Below the pieces are notes generated by a model. That model saw nothing but the letters and a program-made list of their open reading frames with translations. It searched no databases and was not told the DNA's origin. The position numbers and the translations under genes were made by a program. From Betaproteobacteria bacterium (GTDB lineage: Bacteria; Pseudomonadota; Gammaproteobacteria; Burkholderiales; SG8-39), in assembly GCA_004297625.1 (NCBI GenBank), contig SCTY01000003.1, forward strand, positions 1 to 64,000: 64,000 bases of DNA. Direction: 5' to 3'. Below are positions 8,298 to 14,616 of this stretch, piece after piece; within the stretch, counting starts at the first letter, position 1, and each line of letters opens with the position of its first letter.

Positions 8298-8324
8298 GTT
8301 ATAACAATAACCTATTGTTGTCAA
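8298..8324 (-). promoter_or_regulatory. Candidate promoter of the mshI-mshN block
   Basis: On the minus strand a perfect -35 TTGACA (8319-8324) is followed by TATAAC (8298-8303), 5 of 6 to the -10 consensus, but with a short 15-base spacer. It lies in a markedly A+T-rich 79-base gap within G+C-rich DNA. The spacer is almost entirely a palindrome (8303-8319), so activity may depend on a regulator. Confidence 0.5.
8303..8319. repeat. Palindrome inside the mshI promoter, possible operator
   Basis: The perfect inverted repeat AACAATA-ACC-TATTGTT has 7-base arms and a 3-base centre. It occupies the spacer between the candidate -35 and -10 of the mshI block, where a bound protein would block or remodel RNA polymerase. 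No matching copy was seen upstream of mshE or mshA. Confidence 0.5.
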
Positions 8325-8343
8325 ATGGGATTTTTAATTTTTA

Positions 8344-8775
8344 TCAGTTGCTCCCCACCGTCACGCGCACTTGGCGCTCGACGTACGACGGGGGCGGCGG
8401 GCTGCTGGCGGTCGGACAAACGGAGTCATTGCATGCGGTGGCCACGATGCTGAAGGTCGTCAATGCCGTGTCGCCTTCCTCGTGGGCGCTCGAGGTGCAG
8501 GCGAGCGTGACGCGGAAGTCGGCAAGGTTGCCGCCGTACGCGATCGATTTGCCGTCGATGCCGCCGCAGCCGCCAAAGCCGCTGCGCAGGACGTGGTACA
8601 TCCCCCACTCCAGCCCGCCGCGGGCGGCGTAATAGGCGCGCACGCCCTGCATGTCGAGCGCAGCTCCGACCTGTTGAGTGGTCGAGATGACGACCAGCGC
8701 CGCGCCGAACACCGCAAGGATGGCAAGCAGCGCGACGACGACCACCATCGCGAATCCGCGCTCGCTAGGGCACAT
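8344..8775 (-). CDS. mshP: Minor pilin-like protein MshP
   Basis: A 143-residue PilX-type minor pilin. A short leader MCPSERG precedes the hydrophobic N-terminal helix FAMVVVVALLAILAVFGAAL. The usual Glu at mature position 5 is absent, which is normal for MshP and PilX. ARGGLEWGMYHVL is the conserved helix-end motif (YYAARGGLEWG). The C-terminal part has paired cysteines (GGCGG, LACTS, ATACNDSVC). It is the last gene of the mshE-mshP block and overlaps mshO by 11 bases. Such pilins prime or cap the pilus. No mshQ-like adhesin gene follows; the A+T-rich mshI promoter gap comes next. Confidence 0.87.
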   Translation of the reverse strand: MCPSERGFAMVVVVALLAILAVFGAALVVISTTQQVGAALDMQGVRAYYAARGGLEWGMYHVLRSGFGGCGGIDGKSIAYGGNLADFRVTLACTSSAHEEGDTALTTFSIVATACNDSVCPTASSPPPPSYVERQVRVTVGSN

Positions 8776-9631
8776 TGTTCACCTGCGCTTCGAAGTACAG
8801 CGTGACGGTCTCGTTGGCGCGCGTAATGCCAAGCCGGACAGCGACCAGGCCGCGCCCGAGCATGGGCAACGCCGTGTAATCGATCTGGCAGGCGGACACG
8901 TGGTCGGCGAGCAGTGCGTCGCTCGCTCCCGCCGGAAGCGCGGTCGGCGGCAGGCCGCCGCGCGGCTCGATGGCATAGTTCGACCAGCGGCGCAGGGTGC
9001 CCGTGCCCTCCCCTGCCGCGCTGCCCACACCGGCGCACGCGTACGTGACCGGGCCGGAAACCACGAAGAAGCGCCTTCCCGGCGACTCGAGCGGGAAGCG
9101 CGTGGCGGCGGCGAGCGTGATGCGCTGCTCGTCGGCGAGCGCGCCCGCGCCGAAGGCGGCGATGCGCGCGATGTTGGGATCGGCGGCCGCGACCTCGTAC
9201 GCGTCCGCGCCGGCGATGCCGAGGTTGTGAATCACCACGTAATCGTTCGGCTGCACTTGCTGATCGCCGCTCGCCGGCAGCGTTCCCAGGGTATCGAACA
9301 CCGAGTCCGGCGCGCTGAAATCGAGCGGATCTTCGGCGGTGGCGACCGGGTTGTCGTCGTCGTTGAGCGCGCGGTAGCGGCCGCCGTTCTTGGTGAGCAG
9401 GATCTCGACAAAGCGGTTGCTGCCGTCCACGCGCGCGCTGTTGGGCAGCGCGAGCCGCAGGTCGCGCGTCATGCGCCGCAGCGCCGTATCGGCGACATCG
9501 GCCATCTCGGCGCGCCGCTGCGTCGCGAAGTAAGCCTGGAACGCCGGCTGCACGAACACCGAGGCCACCGCCGCGATGATGCCGAGCACGGCGATCGTCA
9601 CGACGAGCTCGAGGAGAGTGACGCCTCTCAT
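8765..9631 (-). CDS. mshO: Prepilin-like protein MshO
   Basis: 288 residues, a large minor pilin. The very short leader MRG is followed by the class III prepilin helix VTLLELVVTIAVLGIIAAV with Glu at mature position 5, then a heptad-like helix ending ADTALRRMTRDLRLALPNS, which is characteristic of MshO and the PilW/GspJ group. The rest is a predicted beta-rich globular domain with two well-separated cysteines (YACAG, SACQI). It overlaps mshD upstream by 4 bases and mshP downstream by 11. It probably belongs to the priming tip complex with MshC, D and P. Confidence 0.9.
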   Translation of the reverse strand: MRGVTLLELVVTIAVLGIIAAVASVFVQPAFQAYFATQRRAEMADVADTALRRMTRDLRLALPNSARVDGSNRFVEILLTKNGGRYRALNDDDNPVATAEDPLDFSAPDSVFDTLGTLPASGDQQVQPNDYVVIHNLGIAGADAYEVAAADPNIARIAAFGAGALADEQRITLAAATRFPLESPGRRFFVVSGPVTYACAGVGSAAGEGTGTLRRWSNYAIEPRGGLPPTALPAGASDALLADHVSACQIDYTALPMLGRGLVAVRLGITRANETVTLYFEAQVNNVP

Positions 9632-10101
9632 GGCCCCGCGTAGTTCAGGCGATAGCCGTCGAGAGTGAAGCCGAAGGCCTGCGGCCCGGCGACCGTGACC
9701 GTGATGCGCTTCGCTTCGTTCACCGCCGGCAGCACGGCGCCGGTATCGTTGAGCGAGACCACGGACACCGTGACGCCGGTGACGTTATAGGCCTCCAGCC
9801 CCGCGATCGGGTTGCCCTGGATGTCGCGGATGCCTCCGGCGGTGCTGTATCCGGCATAGTCGTCGACGTCGTCGAAGTCGGCGCGCGTGCCGGTTCCCGG
9901 CAGCGGGTCATAGGAAGCGAGCAGGATCTCGTCGAGCAGCGCTTCGGCGACCGCCACCGCCTGCTTCTGCACCTGCGGGTCGGCGCTCGCGCGGGTGCTC
10001 GTCTGGAAAATGAGGAGCACGCCCACGAGCGCCGCCGAGACGACGACGACCAGCACGATCACCTCGATGAGCGAAAAGCCGCGCTCCCTACGACCGGACA
10101 T
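9628..10101 (-). CDS. mshD: Prepilin-like protein MshD
   Basis: A 157-residue minor pilin with leader MSGRRERG, then FSLIEVIVLVVVVSAALVGVLLIF with Glu5. The globular part starts with the helix QKQAVAVAEALLDEILLASY, typical of the MshD/PilV group (AExLLxE), followed by Asp/Gly-rich loops (DFDDVDDYAGY) that could bind a metal, although ligands cannot be assigned from sequence. The gene overlaps mshC by 14 bases and mshO by 4, so the minor pilins are translated as a coupled set. Confidence 0.9.
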   Translation of the reverse strand: MSGRRERGFSLIEVIVLVVVVSAALVGVLLIFQTSTRASADPQVQKQAVAVAEALLDEILLASYDPLPGTGTRADFDDVDDYAGYSTAGGIRDIQGNPIAGLEAYNVTGVTVSVVSLNDTGAVLPAVNEAKRITVTVAGPQAFGFTLDGYRLNYAGP

Positions 10102-10582
10102 AACCGGTGTCGTGCTCGATCGTGAATTGCAGGCTGCCGTCTCCGGTCACCGTGAGGACGAGCGGCGCCGTGGTAAGCGCCCCAGCGGCGTCGCGGGTGC
10201 GTCCCAAGGCATCGAATTGAAATGTAATAGCGCTTACCGCGGTTCCGGCGGGGATATCGACCTTGAAAGGCACTTCGCCGTTCGGCGAAGCGACGCCGTC
10301 GCCGCCGCTGCAGGCCCCGGCGGCGCTGTAGCAAAGGCGCGCTTGCGTCGCCCCGATGCGCACGAATACCGGCCGGCGCTGCGCGATCGCCACTTTGCGC
10401 GCGTACTGCACCTGGGCAAGGAGCTGATCGAAGACGCCGCGCGTCGTGGCGAAGCCGCCCGACATGCGCGCGACCGCGACCACCGACAGGATGCCGACGA
10501 TGAGAAGCACCGCGACGAGCTCGAGCAGCGAAAATCCGCCGGCATAAAAAAAGGAGCCTCGCGGCTCCTTCTTTTCTCGCAA
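10088..10582 (-). CDS. mshC: Prepilin-like protein MshC (start codon uncertain)
   Basis: A minor pilin of the GspH/FimT/MshC group. The prepilin cleavage context is YAGG then FSLLELVAVLLIVGILSVV with Glu5. Next come the helix LLAQVQYARKVAIAQRRPV, the AxxxR-type FimT signature, and a disulfide-sized loop (RLCYSAAGACSGG). There is no in-frame ATG or GTG near the leader. TTG at 10580-10582, 8 bases after a GGGG ribosome site, gives a leader of about 17 residues and is my choice. The only nearby ATG (10541-10543) is in another frame. The chosen start places the mshA terminator hairpin inside the first codons, which is odd. A sequencing indel would also explain this. Confidence 0.78.
   Translation of the reverse strand: MREKKEPRGSFFYAGGFSLLELVAVLLIVGILSVVAVARMSGGFATTRGVFDQLLAQVQYARKVAIAQRRPVFVRIGATQARLCYSAAGACSGGDGVASPNGEVPFKVDIPAGTAVSAITFQFDALGRTRDAAGALTTAPLVLTVTGDGSLQFTIEHDTGYVRS
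10543..10570 (-). terminator. Rho-independent terminator between mshA and mshC
   Basis: AAGGAGCC-TCGC-GGCTCCTT gives an 8-bp stem with a 4-base loop (10551-10570). On the minus strand it is followed by a run of 8 T (10545-10552, overlapping the stem foot). It starts 30 bases after the mshA stop. A partial terminator here would let mshA be expressed far above the minor pilins. Confidence 0.8.
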
Positions 10583-10599
10583 CAGGGTTGCCCCGCGGA

Positions 10600-10998
10600 T
10601 TAGCTCGATACCGCGATGATGTTGACCGTCGTCGTCGTCCCGCCGGCGCTGTGATAGATCTCGCAGGTGCCGGTGGCGCCGTTTGCCATCGTCGTGGTGA
10701 GCGTCCCGGGGGCGACCACGATGTCGGTCGGCCATCCGCCCTGCAGCACATTCGTGAGCACCGCAGTCGTGCATGCATTGACGATGGTCGCGGCGCCGGC
10801 GAGGTTGCCTTGCGCGAGCCGCGCGCCGTAATTGATCGCTGCGCCGGAAGCGACCGCGCCCGCGACCCCCTGGGCCGCCGCGCGCCGCGCATCGTTCTGG
10901 ATGTCGAAGAACCTGGGCAGCGCGACCGCCGCGAGGATGCCCAAAATCGTTATCACCACGACCAGCTCGATGATTGTGAAGCCGGAAACTTTTCTCAT
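10600..10998 (-). CDS. mshA: Major MSHA pilin
   Basis: A type IVa prepilin of 132 residues, shorter than Vibrio MshA. Leader MRKVSG ends in Gly, then FTIIELVVVITILGILAAVALPRFF with Glu5 and Pro22-type kink, and DIQNDARRAAAQGVAGAVASG, the extended MshA helix. The globular domain has two cysteines (NACTT and GTCEIY), which could form the pilin disulfide; it is rich in Thr, Gly and Ala, plausible O-glycosylation targets. The ATG has a strong AGGGGA site 6 bases upstream. Its own candidate promoter and downstream terminator mark it as a separately tunable unit within the operon. It should be polymerised by MshE through MshG. Confidence 0.95.
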   Translation of the reverse strand: MRKVSGFTIIELVVVITILGILAAVALPRFFDIQNDARRAAAQGVAGAVASGAAINYGARLAQGNLAGAATIVNACTTAVLTNVLQGGWPTDIVVAPGTLTTTMANGATGTCEIYHSAGGTTTTVNIIAVSS

Positions 10999-11041
10999 GA
11001 AATCCCCTGTTTAGACCTGAAACCTCAGGTTCCCCATGCGC

Positions 11042-11069
11042 ATGGTAGCACTTGCCGACCCGCTTGCAA
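11042..11069 (-). promoter_or_regulatory. Candidate sigma-70 promoter of mshA
   Basis: On the minus strand TTGCAA (11064-11069) and TACCAT (11042-11047) are separated by 16 bases; each matches consensus at 4 of 6. The predicted start would give an mshA leader of about 35-40 bases. The 112-base gap before mshA is the longest inside the mshE-mshP block, which supports an internal promoter. Confidence 0.4.
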
Positions 11070-11110
11070 GTCTCCAGGCCATGCTGCAAAGCACCATCTT
11101 TCTAAAATTT

Positions 11111-11635
11111 TCAATCGATGATCCAACGGTAGGGCTTGCGCGGCCGTATGAAAGGTTGGCGCAAGTCGGCGCTCGCGGAATCGGACAGCTCCACGCGGAA
11201 GTGCAGGCCCTTCTCGGCATCGGGCGGCTCGGTCAGGTAGCGCTTGCGCCCGGGGAGGTACACGAGATCGCCGGAGGCGCGGTCGAAGTACCAGCTGCGC
11301 GACTCGAGCGATCCGGGCGCCGGCGCGTAGAGCGCGCCGAGATAGTTCTCCGGCGGCCGCGCAAGGAGAGGGATCGGATTTGCGCCCGCTTCCTTTTCGA
11401 TGTCCCGGCCGCGTCCGGCGATCACGAGCGTGGCGAAGCGCATGGTGAGCGCGGTGTTGATCGCGGCGAGGTTCTGCTCCATCGCGGCCTGCTCGCCGAG
11501 CTCCTGGGTGCGCAGCAGCCGGTCGAGCGCGATGCCGAAAAGCAGCGCCACCAGGCAAATGATGACCGCGAGCTCGACAAGCGTGAAGCCGCGCCGCGCG
11601 CCTAGCGCCTGAGCGCGACCCTCGAGAGGTCCCAT
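11111..11635 (-). CDS. Type IV prepilin-like protein of the MSHA locus (mshF/mshB position)
   Basis: 174 residues. Leader MGPLEGRAQALGARRG is followed by FTLVELAVIICLVALLFGIAL with Glu5, then a helix (LRTQELGEQAAMEQNLAAINTAL) and a globular domain with SRSWYFDRASGDLVYLPGRKRYL. That Trp-Tyr-Phe-Asp stretch resembles GspG/pseudopilin-type and MshF-type C-termini. The ATG at 11633-11635 lies 34 bases inside the mshG 3' end. No clear Shine-Dalgarno is present, so coupling to mshG translation is likely. It fills the place held by mshF and mshB in Vibrio, but I cannot say which it is orthologous to. Confidence 0.8.
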   Translation of the reverse strand: MGPLEGRAQALGARRGFTLVELAVIICLVALLFGIALDRLLRTQELGEQAAMEQNLAAINTALTMRFATLVIAGRGRDIEKEAGANPIPLLARPPENYLGALYAPAPGSLESRSWYFDRASGDLVYLPGRKRYLTEPPDAEKGLHFRVELSDSASADLRQPFIRPRKPYRWIID

Positions 11636-12840
11636 ATCGGGAGAAAGACGCCGAGGGCGAGGATGAGGACGATGACGCCGAGAAACACGATGAGAACCGG
11701 CTCGATCTGCGCGGCGAGCGTTTTCACCTCGTAGTCGACTTCGCGCTCGTAGAGCTGGGCCACCTCGAGCATCAGCTCGTCGAGCTCGCCGGTCTCGGCG
11801 CCCACCGCGATCATCTGCAGCACGACCGGCGTGAAGATGCCGGCGTCGGCGGCGGTGCGCAGCACGCTTTCGCCGCGCTCGACGCTCTCGCGCATGCCCT
11901 CGATGCGCGCGGCGAGGTAGTCGTTGTCCACGACGGCGGCCACGCTGGTGAGCCCCTGCACCACCGGCACGCCGCTGCGCAGCGAAAGCGCGAGGCTGCG
12001 CGCAAAGCGCGCAAGCGTCGCCTTGTTCATGATCTTTCCGGCGATCGGGAGCTTGAGCTTCAGCTTGTCCCAGGCGTACTTGCCGCGCGGGGTCTTCTTC
12101 CACATCCGGAAACCGACCGCCGCGAGCGCCACGGCCGCGACGATGACCGGCCAGAACTGCACCGTGAAGTCCGAGGCGCCGATGAGAATGCGCGTCATGA
12201 GGGGCAGCGGCGCGTTGAAGCCATGGAAGAGCTTGGCGAACGCGGGGATCACCACGATATTGATCACGATGAGCGCGATCACCATCGCCGCGACGACGAA
12301 CATCGGGTAGCGCATCGCCGACTTGATGCGCTCGCGGATCTCCTTCTCGAATTCGAGGTGCTCGTACAGGCGCAGGAACACCGTCTCCAGCATGCCGGTG
12401 CTCTCGCCCACGCGCACCAGGCCGATGTAGAAACTGGAGAACAGGTCCGGGTGGCGGCGCAGCGCCGCGGAAAGCTCGCGCCCGCTGTCGAGGCTCTTGC
12501 GCAGGTCGGCGATCACCGTCTTCAGGCTCGGGTTGATCACCGACTCCTCGAGCCCGGCGAGCGCCCGCATGATCGGCACGCCGGCCTTGAGCAGCGTGTA
12601 CATCTGCCGCGAGAAGAGCATCAGGTCGACGAGCGTGATGGGCTGCCCGAAGCGCTTGCGCAGCACGCCGGAAACCGCCGCCGCGGGAGCGCCGGCCGCC
12701 GGGCTCGGCTTGATGTCGACCGGAGTGATGCCGGTGTTCAGCAGCTGGTCGGCGACCGCGCCGCTGTCGGCTCCCTCCATCCTGCCCTGGATCAGCTCAC
12801 CGCGCGGATCGCGCCCCGTGTAGGCGAAAGAGGGCATCAA
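11602..12840 (-). CDS. mshG: MSHA inner-membrane platform protein MshG (PilC/GspF family)
   Basis: 412 residues, the polytopic platform on which the pilus is built. The N-terminus PSFAYTGRDPRGELIQGRMEG is the standard GspF/PilC opening. Two T2SSF domains follow (about 75-200 and 275-400), each with the helix pattern FSRQMYTLLKAGVPIMRAL / FARSLALSLRSGVPVVQGL. Hydrophobic segments lie near 172-195, 222-240 and 375-398, the last ending in WDLSRVALRR. It overlaps mshE by 4 bases and the downstream pseudopilin gene by 34. It couples the MshE ATPase to pilin insertion. Confidence 0.94.
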   Translation of the reverse strand: MMPSFAYTGRDPRGELIQGRMEGADSGAVADQLLNTGITPVDIKPSPAAGAPAAAVSGVLRKRFGQPITLVDLMLFSRQMYTLLKAGVPIMRALAGLEESVINPSLKTVIADLRKSLDSGRELSAALRRHPDLFSSFYIGLVRVGESTGMLETVFLRLYEHLEFEKEIRERIKSAMRYPMFVVAAMVIALIVINIVVIPAFAKLFHGFNAPLPLMTRILIGASDFTVQFWPVIVAAVALAAVGFRMWKKTPRGKYAWDKLKLKLPIAGKIMNKATLARFARSLALSLRSGVPVVQGLTSVAAVVDNDYLAARIEGMRESVERGESVLRTAADAGIFTPVVLQMIAVGAETGELDELMLEVAQLYEREVDYEVKTLAAQIEPVLIVFLGVIVLILALGVFLPIWDLSRVALRR

Positions 12841-14549
12841 TCGCCGATTTCGCTCGCCACCCGGATCACCTCGGAAACCGGCGCGCGGCCGGCAAGCGCG
12901 AGCTGCAGCGCGTGATGCTTGAGCGACTGGTTGCGGGTGGCCGCCTCGGCGAGCGCGGCGAACTCGTTGGTCTGGTTGCGGTTCAGCGCCGCGACCATCT
13001 CGGGCGACATCTCCAGCATCTCGTAGATGCCGGTGCGGCCGAGAAGCCCCAGGCCGTTGCAGTGCGAGCAGCCGCGGCCGCGCATGAATTTGTGCTGCCC
13101 CGGCTTGATGCCGAGCTCGGTGGCGAGCCAGCCGAGCTCTCCGGCCTGCGGCTCGTGCGGCGCGGCGCAGCTTTCGCAGTTGAGGCGCACCAGGCGCTGC
13201 GCGATCACCGCGTGCACCGAGGTGCCGACCATGTAGTAAGGCGCCCCCATGTCGATCAGGCGGATCGGTGTCGTCGCCGCGTCCTTGGTGTGCAGCGTGG
13301 AGAGCACGAGGTGGCCGGTGAGCGCGGCGCGCAGCCCGATCTGCGCCGTTTCCTCGTCGCGCATCTCGCCGATCAGGATCACGTCCGGGTCCTGGCGCAA
13401 CGCCGAGCGCAGCACCGCGGAGAAGCTCAGGTCGATTTTCTCGTTTACCTGGACCTGGTTCACGCCGGGAAGGCGGTACTCGACCGGGTCTTCGACGGTG
13501 ATGATCTTCTTCTCGATCGAATTGATCTCGGCGAGCGCCGCGTACAGCGTGGTGGTCTTGCCGCTACCGGTCGGCCCGGTGACGAGCACCATGCCGTTGG
13601 TGCGCTGCAGGGTGTGGCGAAAGCGCGCGAGCGTCTCGGCAGGCATGCCGAGGTTGTCGAGCGACAGCAGCCCCGCCTGGCGGGTAAGGAGCCGCATGAC
13701 CACCGATTCGCCGTATTGCACCGGCATGGTGGAGAGGCGCACGTCCACCGGCTGCTCGCGCACGCGCACGTTGAGGCGCCCGTCCTGCGGATGGCGCTTT
13801 TCGGAGATGTCGAGGCCGGCCATCAGCTTCAGCCGCTGCACCAGCGCCGGGCCGATGCGCATGTCGGCTTCCGCCTGCTTCTGCAGCACCCCGTCGATGC
13901 GGAAGCGGATGCGCACGTTGCCCTCCTGCGGCTCGATGTGCACGTCCGAGGCGTTGACCTGGATCGCGTCTTCGAACACCGTCTGGAGGAAACGCACCAC
14001 CGGCGCATCTTCGGCGCCGACCGTGGCGCTGAGCGCGCCGAAATCCACGTAGGTGTCGCCGAGATCCTGCTCGAGCGCCCTGGCGAGCCCGCTGATTTCC
14101 TCGGTGCGCCGGTAGACGCGGTCGATGCTTTGCAGCAGCCTGTCTTCGGCTACGGCGGCGACGTCCACCGGCCGCTTGAGCGCGCGCCGCAGCTCGTCCT
14201 GCGCGAAGAGGTCCGCCGGATCCGACATGCCGACCAGGTAGCTCGTGCGGCGGTCCTCCAGCACCAGCGCGCGGAAGCGCCGCGCCTGCGCTTCCGGCAG
14301 GCGGCGCACGAGATCGTTGTTGAGGTTGAAGGACTTGAGGTTGACGTGCGGCACGCCGAGCTGCCGCGCGATCGCTTCGGCGAGCTGCTCCTCGCTGCAA
14401 AGGCCGCTTTCGACGAGGACGCGCCCGAGCCTGCGCCCGATCTTCTTTTGCTGCTCGAGGGCCTGCGCGAGCTGCTCGGGGGTGACGAGCTTCTGGGCGA
14501 CGACGACGTCGCCGAGGCTGATTTTGGTTGCGCGCGCCGGCTCGCTCAT
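12837..14549 (-). CDS. mshE: MSHA pilus extension ATPase MshE
   Basis: 570 residues. The N-terminal MshEN domains (KISLGDVVVAQKLVTPEQLAQAL; the family binds cyclic di-GMP through such RLGxxLVExG-type repeats, here RRLGRVLVESGL) are followed by the GspE/PilB core with SDVHIEPQEGNVRIRFRIDG. Walker A is GPTGSGKTTT (about 329), the Asp box EDPVEYRLPGVNQVQV, and Walker B DPDVILIGEMRDEETA with HTKDAATT. A zinc-binding pair CESC...CSHC ends the core. The ATG at 14547-14549 is preceded by AAGGAAG; in-frame codons further upstream are the antisense of the neighbouring gene. It leads the mshE-G-pseudopilin-A-C-D-O-P block, and cyclic di-GMP control is likely from the family. Confidence 0.95.
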   Translation of the reverse strand: MSEPARATKISLGDVVVAQKLVTPEQLAQALEQQKKIGRRLGRVLVESGLCSEEQLAEAIARQLGVPHVNLKSFNLNNDLVRRLPEAQARRFRALVLEDRRTSYLVGMSDPADLFAQDELRRALKRPVDVAAVAEDRLLQSIDRVYRRTEEISGLARALEQDLGDTYVDFGALSATVGAEDAPVVRFLQTVFEDAIQVNASDVHIEPQEGNVRIRFRIDGVLQKQAEADMRIGPALVQRLKLMAGLDISEKRHPQDGRLNVRVREQPVDVRLSTMPVQYGESVVMRLLTRQAGLLSLDNLGMPAETLARFRHTLQRTNGMVLVTGPTGSGKTTTLYAALAEINSIEKKIITVEDPVEYRLPGVNQVQVNEKIDLSFSAVLRSALRQDPDVILIGEMRDEETAQIGLRAALTGHLVLSTLHTKDAATTPIRLIDMGAPYYMVGTSVHAVIAQRLVRLNCESCAAPHEPQAGELGWLATELGIKPGQHKFMRGRGCSHCNGLGLLGRTGIYEMLEMSPEMVAALNRNQTNEFAALAEAATRNQSLKHHALQLALAGRAPVSEVIRVASEIGD

Positions 14550-14616
14550 GCGAGCTTCCTTATAAGGATGACAAACCAGGACCAGTATACTGCGCGCCTG
14601 CGGAGATCGCTTTCGA
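14550..14616. promoter_or_regulatory. Divergent control region between mshE and the TPR-glycosyltransferase gene
   Basis: Only 67 bases separate the two starts. They contain the self-complementary AGTATACT (14584-14591), which gives a TATACT -10 in both directions, and AAGGAAG for mshE. No convincing -35 at 16-18 bases was found for either side, so an activator may be needed. Boundaries are simply the intergenic gap. Confidence 0.35.

Noticed and set aside
11070..11092. TGG...TTGC resembling a sigma-54 promoter before mshA
   Set aside because: The GG to GC distance is 11 bases instead of the required 10, so it does not fit the -24/-12 geometry; the sigma-70-like sequence is preferred at low confidence.
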